Assembly: GCA_902489675.1 (NCBI GenBank)
Contig: CABUAP010000084.1
Location: 1-5,908 of the forward strand
DNA: 5,908 bases
Reading direction: 5' to 3'
Source of the DNA: an uncultured Azospirillum sp.
Lineage (GTDB): Bacteria; Pseudomonadota; Alphaproteobacteria; RF32; CAG-239
Part shown: positions 1 to 5,106 of the stretch, piece after piece
Layout of the letters: each line of letters begins with the position of its first letter
Position numbering within the stretch: position 1 is the first letter of the stretch
The notes under the pieces: generated by a model
What the model saw: the letters and a program-made list of their open reading frames with translations, nothing else
What the model was told of the DNA's origin: nothing
Database searches by the model: none
Program-made: the position numbers and the translations under genes

Positions 1-488
1 ATATTGCTATTTATTATTTGCAGCGGTTTGATTCTTCCGCCGATAACCTGCGTCAGGTTCTAAACCGCCGGGTTTTTGACTATGCGCGGGAAAATCCGGA
101 TTTTGACCGGCGGCAGGCGGCCGGTTGGATTGAGGAACTTCTCGAAACCTTTGTCCGCATCGGCTATTTGAATGATGACCGTTATGCCGAAAGCAAAATC
201 TCTTCTTATCTGGCGGCGGGCAAACCCGAACGCTACATTCGGCAAAAAATGAAGCAAAAAGGGGTGGAAGACGCCGTAACCGATCGGATTTTGGCGGCAG
301 CGGAGATTGATGAAGGGCTGGCGGCCGAAAATTTTGCCCGTAAAAAGAAAATCGGTCCTTTCCGTAAGAGCGAAGACGAACAAAAAGCCTGCCGGCAGAA
401 AGATCTGGCAGCTATGGTTCGCGCCGGTTTTGATTATGAAACGGCCAAAAATGTGATCGGTGGCGAATTTTTTGATGAGGGTATATAA
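1..488 (+). CDS. recX: RecX-family regulator of RecA (5' end cut by window edge)
   Basis: RecX proteins bind in the groove of RecA filaments in the cytoplasm and limit recombinase activity. The reading frame is open to the left edge (first full codon at base 3), and the residues before the TTG at 18 (I-A-I-Y-Y-L) already fit the family's first helix, YLxRxxxSxxNLRxxLxRR. So TTG18 is not the true start, and some N-terminal residues lie outside the window. Three-helix RecX modules follow in order: the first ends with the LNRRV segment, the second carries DDRYAESKISSYLAAGK and the RQKMKQKGV segment, and the third carries the ARKKKIGPFR stretch, then RQKDLAAMVRAGFDYETAKNVI. The GPFR form and the GFDYETA ending resemble alphaproteobacterial RecX. 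recA is not visible next to it. The stop TAA lies at 486-488. The family call is strong; function is by homology only. Confidence 0.88.
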   Translation, partial: IAIYYLQRFDSSADNLRQVLNRRVFDYARENPDFDRRQAAGWIEELLETFVRIGYLNDDRYAESKISSYLAAGKPERYIRQKMKQKGVEDAVTDRILAAAEIDEGLAAENFARKKKIGPFRKSEDEQKACRQKDLAAMVRAGFDYETAKNVIGGEFFDEGI

Positions 489-493
489 AGTAT

Positions 494-522
494 TTGTAAA
501 TTTTGTTTTCTTACGCTAAAAT
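494..522 (+). promoter_or_regulatory. Candidate sigma70-type promoter for the pentapeptide/rarA operon
   Basis: In the AT-rich gap after recX, TTGTAA (494-499) and TAAAAT (517-522) are separated by 17 bases. They match the -35 and -10 consensus at 4 of 6 and 5 of 6 positions. The position, about 38 bases before the ATG at 560, suits a leader carrying the ribosome binding site. AT-rich gaps produce such matches by chance, and no transcript data are available, so this is a candidate only. Confidence 0.4.
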
Positions 523-549
523 AAAAAGCCGGCCGGAGTAAACAATTGC

Positions 550-554
550 AGGGG
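550..554 (+). promoter_or_regulatory. Ribosome binding site choosing ATG 560 over GTG 554
   Basis: AGGGG at 550-554 lies five bases before the ATG at 560, a workable Shine-Dalgarno distance. The in-frame GTG at 554 overlaps this motif and would have only AGG one base upstream. The ATG is therefore the better start, which makes the protein 480 residues rather than 482. Confidence 0.6.
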
Positions 555-559
555 TGAAA

Positions 560-2002
560 ATGGCTGCTGACGAAGAAAAAATAGCCGCTCTGAAAGCGAT
601 AAGGGACAAAGCCCGTGCTTCTCTTCTGGGAACGGGAGAAGACGGTGCTTTTGCCGTTTGCGATGACAGCGAAGAAGCGGAGGAACTGCGCCGCGCTTAC
701 CCTGAACATCATAAGGCGGTGTATCCCCGCGATGACAACTTTGAGCCTAAAGACGATTATGATGATGAAGCCGACGATTATGATGAAGACGAAAATTATC
801 CCGACGAGGATGATGAAGATCGGGATTTTGTAAGAAATCGGGAAGATGACGATTATGCGGATGATCGGGATGATGAGTACGATGAACCGGAGGATGATGA
901 AGATCGCCGCGACGATGATGACGAAGATTATATGGATGAAGACGATCCGGATGATGATTTTATTGTCGATGATGATGCGGATGAAGACGAGAACGATGAT
1001 GACCTGCCGCTGCCGCCCGATGACGATGATGATCCCGATCCGTGGCACGCCGTTTACCGCACGCCGGAAGACGATCTGCCGATTTTGAATATTGAATTTA
1101 ACGGCAAAAACTTGGAAAATGGCGAATTTGATCACGAAGATCTGTCAAACGCCAACTTTTCGGCCGCTAATTTGTCCGGGGTTAATTTTTCCGGTTCCAA
1201 CTTGCGAGGGGCGGATTTTTCCGGTGCCAACCTGACCAATACCAATCTTTCCGATGCCGATTTGACCGGCGCGGTATTTGCCGGTGCCCAGCTGATCGGA
1301 ACCAATTTTACCGGCGCAATTATGAACAATGTGGTGCTGACCGATGTCTATTTTCAAGATGCCATTTTGCTTGATATCACAATTGATGACATCAGTTTGG
1401 AAGAACTGCAGGAGTTGGTTGAATATCTGGCGCAGTATTATCCGCACAAATTGAACCTGAGCCGCATCAATTTGACGATGCTCGATTTGCGCAAGATTGA
1501 CCTGAGCAAGGTCAACCTCCGCGGCGTAGATTTTACCGGTGTTGATTTTACCGGCATCAATATCATGGAACTGGATTTGAGCGAGTGCATCATCACCCCC
1601 GAGCAAATTGCTCAGGCGCTCGGGCGTGTGCCGACGGCCATGGAGTTAAAAAAGATTCTGGCGCCCAAGAAAAAAGCGCGCAAGGCCGGCAAGGGTATAG
1701 ATTTTACCGATTTCTTTTTGAATGATGCCCGCAATTTCGGTGTTTATAATGTTTCGGGCTTCAAAGGGATGGATGTCGATAATCTGGTCAAATTCGGCAA
1801 AAAGGTGTTTAAGCACAAAGAAAAGGCGCCGGTTAAAGACGAGGAGGCTCTGGAGCACATCCGCCAGCAAAACAAAGCCAATAAGGAAGAGCTGCGCGGT
1901 GTGATTGAGGAGCGAAAACGCCGGGTTCTCGAGAATAAGCGCCGGCAGAAAGATAATCCCGAAATTTTTAACGGCCGTGACCGCGGCGGATATCAGCGAT
2001 AG
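560..2002 (+). CDS. Pentapeptide-repeat protein with Asp/Glu-rich N-terminal tract and basic C-tail
   Basis: The product is a 480-residue protein, numbered here from ATG 560. Residues 1-57 are a charged, probably helical start. Residues 58-161 are about 63% Asp/Glu and surely disordered. Residues 176-280 form 21 consecutive quintets of the A(D/N)Lxx type (for example SNANF, SAANL, RGADF, SGANL), expected to fold as a right-handed quadrilateral beta-helix. A 17-residue helical insert (EELQELVEYLAQ...) interrupts it. Nine more quintets follow at 298-342, with Leu/Ile/Val instead of Ala at the inner i-2 position. The last part starts with ITPEQIAQALGR, then a Lys-rich stretch (APKKKARKAGKG), and ends in a basic, coiled-coil-like tail; residues 343-480 carry 33 Lys/Arg against 20 Asp/Glu. 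No signal peptide or membrane segment is visible, so it is likely cytoplasmic. The repeat fold is certain but does not give a function: known members range from gyrase-protecting DNA mimics to scaffold or effector proteins. It sits between recX and rarA, five bases from rarA. Confidence 0.9.
   Translation: MAADEEKIAALKAIRDKARASLLGTGEDGAFAVCDDSEEAEELRRAYPEHHKAVYPRDDNFEPKDDYDDEADDYDEDENYPDEDDEDRDFVRNREDDDYADDRDDEYDEPEDDEDRRDDDDEDYMDEDDPDDDFIVDDDADEDENDDDLPLPPDDDDDPDPWHAVYRTPEDDLPILNIEFNGKNLENGEFDHEDLSNANFSAANLSGVNFSGSNLRGADFSGANLTNTNLSDADLTGAVFAGAQLIGTNFTGAIMNNVVLTDVYFQDAILLDITIDDISLEELQELVEYLAQYYPHKLNLSRINLTMLDLRKIDLSKVNLRGVDFTGVDFTGINIMELDLSECIITPEQIAQALGRVPTAMELKKILAPKKKARKAGKGIDFTDFFLNDARNFGVYNVSGFKGMDVDNLVKFGKKVFKHKEKAPVKDEEALEHIRQQNKANKEELRGVIEERKRRVLENKRRQKDNPEIFNGRDRGGYQR
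731..1042 (+). repeat. GAT/GAC/GAA-rich low-complexity tract encoding the acidic region
   Basis: This stretch is dominated by GAT, GAC, GAA and GAG codons and encodes 66 Asp/Glu in 104 residues. It contains a 17-base exact direct repeat (gaggatgatgaagatcg) at 806-822 and 890-906. The copies are 84 bases apart, so they are in frame 28 codons apart and both encode EDDEDR. This is what slippage or local duplication in a simple-sequence region would leave. The complementary strand is correspondingly rich in ATC and reads as a spurious Ile/Val-rich frame. Confidence 0.8.
1085..1399 (+). repeat. First pentapeptide-repeat block (21 quintets)
   Basis: There are 21 contiguous five-residue units, 15 bases each at the DNA level, from LNIEF to DDISL. 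The central position of each unit is nearly always Leu or Phe. The i-2 position is mostly small (Ala, Ser, Thr, Val, Gly) in the middle of the block and degenerates at both ends. About five full coils of a beta-helix are predicted. The DNA period is a consequence of the protein repeat, since the units have diverged in sequence. Confidence 0.85.
1451..1585 (+). repeat. Second pentapeptide-repeat block (9 quintets, bulky inner residues)
   Basis: Nine units run from LNLSR to LDLSE with central residues L, L, L, L, L, F, F, I, L. The i-2 position is L, I, L, I, V, V, V, I, L, unlike the small residues common in the first block. About two coils are predicted. It is separated from the first block by a 17-residue helical insert at 1400-1450. 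Confidence 0.75.
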
Positions 2003-2005
2003 GGA
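2001..2005 (+). promoter_or_regulatory. Ribosome binding site of rarA overlapping the upstream stop codon
   Basis: AGGGA at 2001-2005 shares bases with the TAG stop (2000-2002) of the pentapeptide-repeat gene. Two tandem ATG codons follow, at 2008 and 2011, with gaps of 2 and 5 bases. The spacing favours ATG 2011, though either would give nearly the same protein. The overlap suggests translation of rarA is linked to termination of the upstream gene. Confidence 0.5.
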
Positions 2006-2007
2006 CA

Positions 2008-3336
2008 ATGATGGAAGATACGCTGTTTTCTCAAAAAGTAAAACGCCCGCTGGCCGACCGCCTGCGTCCGCAAAACCTGAGCGAAGTGGTCGGGCAGGAT
2101 CATGTCGTAGGCGCGGATGCGCCGCTCGGACGGATGGTCAGATCCGGCAAAATCACCTCTTTTATCTTGTGGGGGCCGCCCGGCTGCGGCAAAACCACCA
2201 TTGCCCGGTTGATCGCCGAACATACCAACTTGTATTTTGAGCAGATTTCCGCCGTTTTTTCCGGCGTGGCCGATTTGAAACGGGTTTTCCAATATGCGCA
2301 GGAACGCCGCGCCAACCAAGGCAAAGGAACGCTTTTGTTTGTGGACGAAATCCATCGCTTTAACAAATCGCAGCAGGATGGTTTTCTGCCCTATGTGGAA
2401 GACGGTACCATTATTCTGGTCGGTGCCACCACCGAAAACCCGTCGTTTGAACTGAACGCGGCGCTTTTGTCCCGCTGTCAGGTTTTTGTCCTGAACCGGC
2501 TCAATTCCGACAATTTTGAGGAGCTTTTGCGCCGTGCGGAGAAAGAAACCGGTCGCAAACTGCCGGTTGACAGCGAGGCGCGCGAGCTGATGAAAGATAC
2601 TGCCGACGGCGACGGGCGCTATATTCTCAATTTGGCGGAAAGTGTGCTGAACTATGCCAAAGAAGGTGAAATTTTTGATAAAGACAATCTGCTTAAAATC
2701 ATCCGTTCGCGGGCGCCGGTCTATGACAAAGGGCGCGATGGTCACTATAATCTGATTTCTGCCGTGCACAAGTCTTTGCGCGGTTCCGACGTTGATGCCG
2801 CCCTTTACTGGGTGGCACGGATGGTGGCGGCCGGCGAAGATCCGAAATATATTTTCCGTCGGCTGACCCGTTTTGCGGTGGAAGATGTATCGATGGCCGA
2901 TCCCAATGCCGTGACCCAGGCGATTGCCTGCTGGGATACTTATGAACGGCTGGGATCGCCGGAAGGAGATTTGGCATTGATGCAGCTGACGGTTTATCTG
3001 GCCACCGCCCCCAAATCGGCCGGTGTTTACAAAGCAATGCACAAAGCTTTTGATTTGGCCAAAAAGACCGGCTCGCTGATGCCGCCGAAACATATTTTGA
3101 ATGCGCCGACCAAATTGATGAAAGAACTGGGGTATAATCAGGGCTATGTTTATGATCAGGATCTGGAAGACGGCTTTTCGGGGCAAAATTATTTTCCCGA
3201 CGGGATCCGCCGGCAGAAGCTTTATTTTCCGGTAGAACGCGGTTTTGAACGTGAGGTAAAAAAACGGGTGGCGTATTTTGATAAACTTCGCTATGAAAAG
3301 AACAGGAATAAACAGCAGGAGGAGGAAGAGCAATGA
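2008..3336 (+). CDS. rarA: Replication-associated recombination protein A (RarA/MgsA), AAA+ ATPase
   Basis: RarA is a tetrameric clamp-loader-like ATPase, related to eukaryotic WRNIP1, that acts at stalled forks and single-strand DNA ends in the nucleoid. The 442-residue length is normal for the family. Walker A GPPGCGKT lies at residues 56-63, Walker B LLFVDEIH at 109-116 and the family motif HRFNKSQQDGFLPYVEDGT just after it. Sensor 1 is in GATTENPSFELN (139-150), a probable arginine finger is R156 in LLSRCQ, and sensor 2 is in GDGRYILN (201-208, R204). The C-terminal tetramerisation region has the conserved SAVHKSLRGSDVDAALYW, NAPTKLMKELGY and YFP segments. The end is an unconserved Lys/Gln/Glu tail. 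The true start is ATG 2008 or, by binding-site spacing, ATG 2011. It starts 5 bases after the pentapeptide gene and overlaps the next gene by 4 bases, so it is very likely cotranscribed with both. No key residue is missing. Confidence 0.96.
   Translation: MMEDTLFSQKVKRPLADRLRPQNLSEVVGQDHVVGADAPLGRMVRSGKITSFILWGPPGCGKTTIARLIAEHTNLYFEQISAVFSGVADLKRVFQYAQERRANQGKGTLLFVDEIHRFNKSQQDGFLPYVEDGTIILVGATTENPSFELNAALLSRCQVFVLNRLNSDNFEELLRRAEKETGRKLPVDSEARELMKDTADGDGRYILNLAESVLNYAKEGEIFDKDNLLKIIRSRAPVYDKGRDGHYNLISAVHKSLRGSDVDAALYWVARMVAAGEDPKYIFRRLTRFAVEDVSMADPNAVTQAIACWDTYERLGSPEGDLALMQLTVYLATAPKSAGVYKAMHKAFDLAKKTGSLMPPKHILNAPTKLMKELGYNQGYVYDQDLEDGFSGQNYFPDGIRRQKLYFPVERGFEREVKKRVAYFDKLRYEKNRNKQQEEEEQ
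3318..3326 (+). promoter_or_regulatory. Strong ribosome binding site of the kinase gene, inside the rarA 3' end
   Basis: AGGAGGAGG at 3318-3326 sits six bases before ATG 3333, within the Gln/Glu codons that end rarA. The start and the rarA stop share ATGA (3333-3336), the classic arrangement for translational coupling. The acidic/Gln tail of RarA may be shaped by this binding site rather than by protein function. Confidence 0.75.
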
Positions 3337-4139
3337 TCGAATTGGCCGAAGACGAACAGCAGATTTTTATCGAGCGGATGACAGCTAAGGCTTTGAAAGG
3401 AAAAACACCGTCCGAAAATCCAACTTTTTATGCCTTGATCGGCGCGCCGGGATCGGGTAAGTCAACCTTGGCATCAACCATTGATAATGCGGTTGTTATT
3501 TCTACCGATTATATTATCGGCGAATATGCGAAAACGATGGGTATTGATATTCGTGAGGATTTTTATGACCGTGAAATCAGCCGCTTTGCCACCAAAGTAT
3601 CAGGTGAAATTTACAAAGCTGCAGTCAAAAACAGAATGAACATCATTTATGATACTTCGGTACTGCAAAATACGGTTAAAATGTTGGAACGCGTGCCGGA
3701 TGCCGGTTATCAGACTAAAGTTAAGGTTATGCTGGTTGATGAATATCAGGCGGCGATGAATGTGGTGGAACGCAAAATGGACAATGACGATGCATTCAGC
3801 CGCCACCGGCAGTTGCGAGAAAAGTTTGGTTATCCAACGGGTAATCCGCTCGGGGTAAAACCGAGTGTGTCGATGAATGTGTCGGCTGCGGTGGAAGACT
3901 TTATCCTACGTGCGGTTGCAAGCGGTTACCCGTTGGAAATTTATGAGTTTGGCAAAAAGGAGCCTTCTTTTAAGACTGGTGATGATTTTGACAAGTTTAT
4001 CGAAAATTTGGAACTGGCCCCGATGGATAAACACCTTGAACGCTGTGAAAAGCTGAAACGCCGGGCAAATAATGCCGGTCGCGAAGACGACATTTTGGAA
4101 CTGCTTAATTTGAAACGGGAAATGATGAGAAGAAAATAG
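3333..4139 (+). CDS. Zeta-toxin-like P-loop kinase, substrate unknown
   Basis: This is a 268-residue cytoplasmic protein with a P-loop kinase fold. Walker A GAPGSGKS lies at residues 37-44 after a short helical lead. A second strand ends in VVISTDYI, where D59 sits where zeta toxins and related kinases keep a substrate-binding or catalytic Asp. Next comes RMNIIYDTS (101-109), matching the zeta-type R-x-N-hhh-(E/D)-(G/x)-T strand but with Asp for the usual Glu. The segment from GYQTKVKVMLVD to VVERK (125-147) matches the GY-x-V-hhhhh strand and following lid helix with arginines (R147, R157, R159). Residues 200-268 are a charged helical extension of unknown role. Zeta toxins phosphorylate UDP-N-acetylglucosamine; whether this one does is not shown. 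No antitoxin gene lies beside it: the neighbours are rarA (4-base overlap) and rluC (3-base gap). It could instead be a housekeeping small-molecule or polynucleotide kinase of the same superfamily. The fold is confident; the zeta label is moderate. Confidence 0.75.
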   Translation: MIELAEDEQQIFIERMTAKALKGKTPSENPTFYALIGAPGSGKSTLASTIDNAVVISTDYIIGEYAKTMGIDIREDFYDREISRFATKVSGEIYKAAVKNRMNIIYDTSVLQNTVKMLERVPDAGYQTKVKVMLVDEYQAAMNVVERKMDNDDAFSRHRQLREKFGYPTGNPLGVKPSVSMNVSAAVEDFILRAVASGYPLEIYEFGKKEPSFKTGDDFDKFIENLELAPMDKHLERCEKLKRRANNAGREDDILELLNLKREMMRRK

Positions 4140-4142
4140 ATT

Positions 4143-5072
4143 ATGTCTGTAGAATTGATTAAAGTAAAAGAAGCCGATGACGGGATGCGGCTTAACCGTT
4201 GGTTTTTGAAATATTATCCGAACTTGACTTTGGGACGGCTGCAAAAGCTGCTGCGCACCAAACAAATCAAAGTGGACGGCAAACGGGCAGAAGCCTCGCT
4301 CAAACTTGCCGCCGGGCAGGAAGTGCGGATCCCGCCGCTAAAAGACGGCGAAGCCGAAGCGGAAAAAAGCGCCGAACTGGCTCAAAAGGAAATTGATTTT
4401 ATCCGCAGTCTGGTGATTTTCAAAGACGACAATGTGATTGCGATCAACAAACCTTCGGGGCTGGCAGTGCAGGGCGGTACCAATACCCATTTTCATGTTG
4501 ACGGGCTGCTTGACGGATTGAAGTTTGAAAAAGAGGAACGTCCAAAATTAGTGCACCGGATCGATAAAGATACCAGCGGCATCTTGCTGCTGGCGCGCAA
4601 TCGCAAATATGCAGAGCTGCTGACCAAGGCTTTTCGCGAGCATCATCTGCCCAAGACCTATCTGGCGCTGACGGCAGGTTGTCCGAAGGAAGAGCAGGGG
4701 GAAATCAAGGCGCCGCTGCAAAAAATAGGGGAAAAAATGATGGTTAGTCCCGACGGACAAAGCGCCCGCACTCTGTATCGGATGTTGGACAACGTCGGTG
4801 ACCGTTTTGCTTTGCTGGAGGCCTCGCCGTTGACCGGCCGCACCCATCAGATCCGCGCTCACCTCGAGTCGATCGGCTGCCCGATTGTTGGAGATGACCG
4901 TTATTTTGGCCCTGAACGCAAAAAATTTAATTTGTTTGCCGATAAATTGCATTTGCATGCTTATAAAATTGATTTGTCGGCCTTATATAGTAAGAAAACC
5001 ATAATCACCGCCCCGCTGCCGGCTCATTTCAAAGCCGGTCTGGAGGCGGCCGGGCTTGCTTTCAAAGCCTGA
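4143..5072 (+). CDS. rluC: 23S rRNA pseudouridine synthase, RluC/RluD (RluA) family
   Basis: This enzyme isomerises specific uridines of 23S rRNA to pseudouridine during large-subunit assembly. The protein has 309 residues, a usual length. An N-terminal S4 RNA-binding domain lies at about residues 14-65 (RLNRWFLKYYPNLTLGRLQK, then the IKVDG turn). The catalytic domain begins with VIAINKPSGLAVQGG (98-112). The signature HRIDKDTSG is at 138-146, with D141 as the catalytic aspartate. KTYLAL (171-176) supplies the conserved Tyr, and GRTHQIRAHL (232-241) with GCPIVGDDRYFG (245-256) completes the RluA-family core. Presence of the S4 domain and overall similarity favour RluC over RluA, but RluD-type specificity cannot be excluded from sequence alone. 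It starts 3 bases after the kinase gene with only a weak purine stretch (GAGAAG, 4127-4132) as binding site, so it probably depends on coupled translation. Confidence 0.9.
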   Translation: MSVELIKVKEADDGMRLNRWFLKYYPNLTLGRLQKLLRTKQIKVDGKRAEASLKLAAGQEVRIPPLKDGEAEAEKSAELAQKEIDFIRSLVIFKDDNVIAINKPSGLAVQGGTNTHFHVDGLLDGLKFEKEERPKLVHRIDKDTSGILLLARNRKYAELLTKAFREHHLPKTYLALTAGCPKEEQGEIKAPLQKIGEKMMVSPDGQSARTLYRMLDNVGDRFALLEASPLTGRTHQIRAHLESIGCPIVGDDRYFGPERKKFNLFADKLHLHAYKIDLSALYSKKTIITAPLPAHFKAGLEAAGLAFKA

Positions 5073-5092
5073 AAATAAATTTTATCATAGAT

Positions 5093-5100
5093 GGAAGGGA
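5093..5100 (+). promoter_or_regulatory. Ribosome binding site of the AsmA-family gene
   Basis: GGAAGGGA at 5093-5100 lies six bases before ATG 5107, in the 34-base gap after rluC. It fixes the start of the last gene and supports it as a real gene, even though the window ends before its stop codon. Confidence 0.7.
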
Positions 5101-5106
5101 TAGAAA

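Noticed and set aside
18..20. TTG as the start codon of recX
   Set aside because: The frame is open upstream to the window edge, and the preceding residues already fit the conserved first RecX helix, so the true start lies outside.
529..536. CCGGCCGG palindrome after recX as a terminator
   Set aside because: It is an 8-base perfect palindrome with no loop and no T tract downstream, and it lies just before the next gene's ribosome binding site, so it does not look like an intrinsic terminator.
434..1135. Minus-strand open frame of 233 codons, extremely rich in Ile and Val
   Set aside because: It is the mirror of the GAT/GAC-rich acidic tract (reverse complement ATC/GTC). It has no family resemblance and no convincing start context, while the plus strand encodes a clear repeat protein.
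1085..1399. Period-15 DNA structure as a tandem DNA repeat or CRISPR-like array
   Set aside because: The units are diverged at the DNA level and stay in frame with a pentapeptide protein repeat; there are no spacers or conserved direct repeats.
1145..1606. Minus-strand frame with a regular GKI/GQI-type five-residue pattern
   Set aside because: The pattern is the antisense reading of the pentapeptide repeats, which have a 15-base DNA period.
1993..3333. Minus-strand open frame of 446 codons opposite rarA
   Set aside because: The plus strand is an unmistakable full-length RarA with all AAA+ motifs. The antisense translation has no recognisable domain and arises from codon bias leaving few stops.
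5060..5088. TTTCAA / TATCAT pair as a separate promoter for the AsmA-family gene
   Set aside because: The -35 match is only about half of the consensus, and it overlaps the rluC end in AT-rich sequence, so chance is the better explanation.
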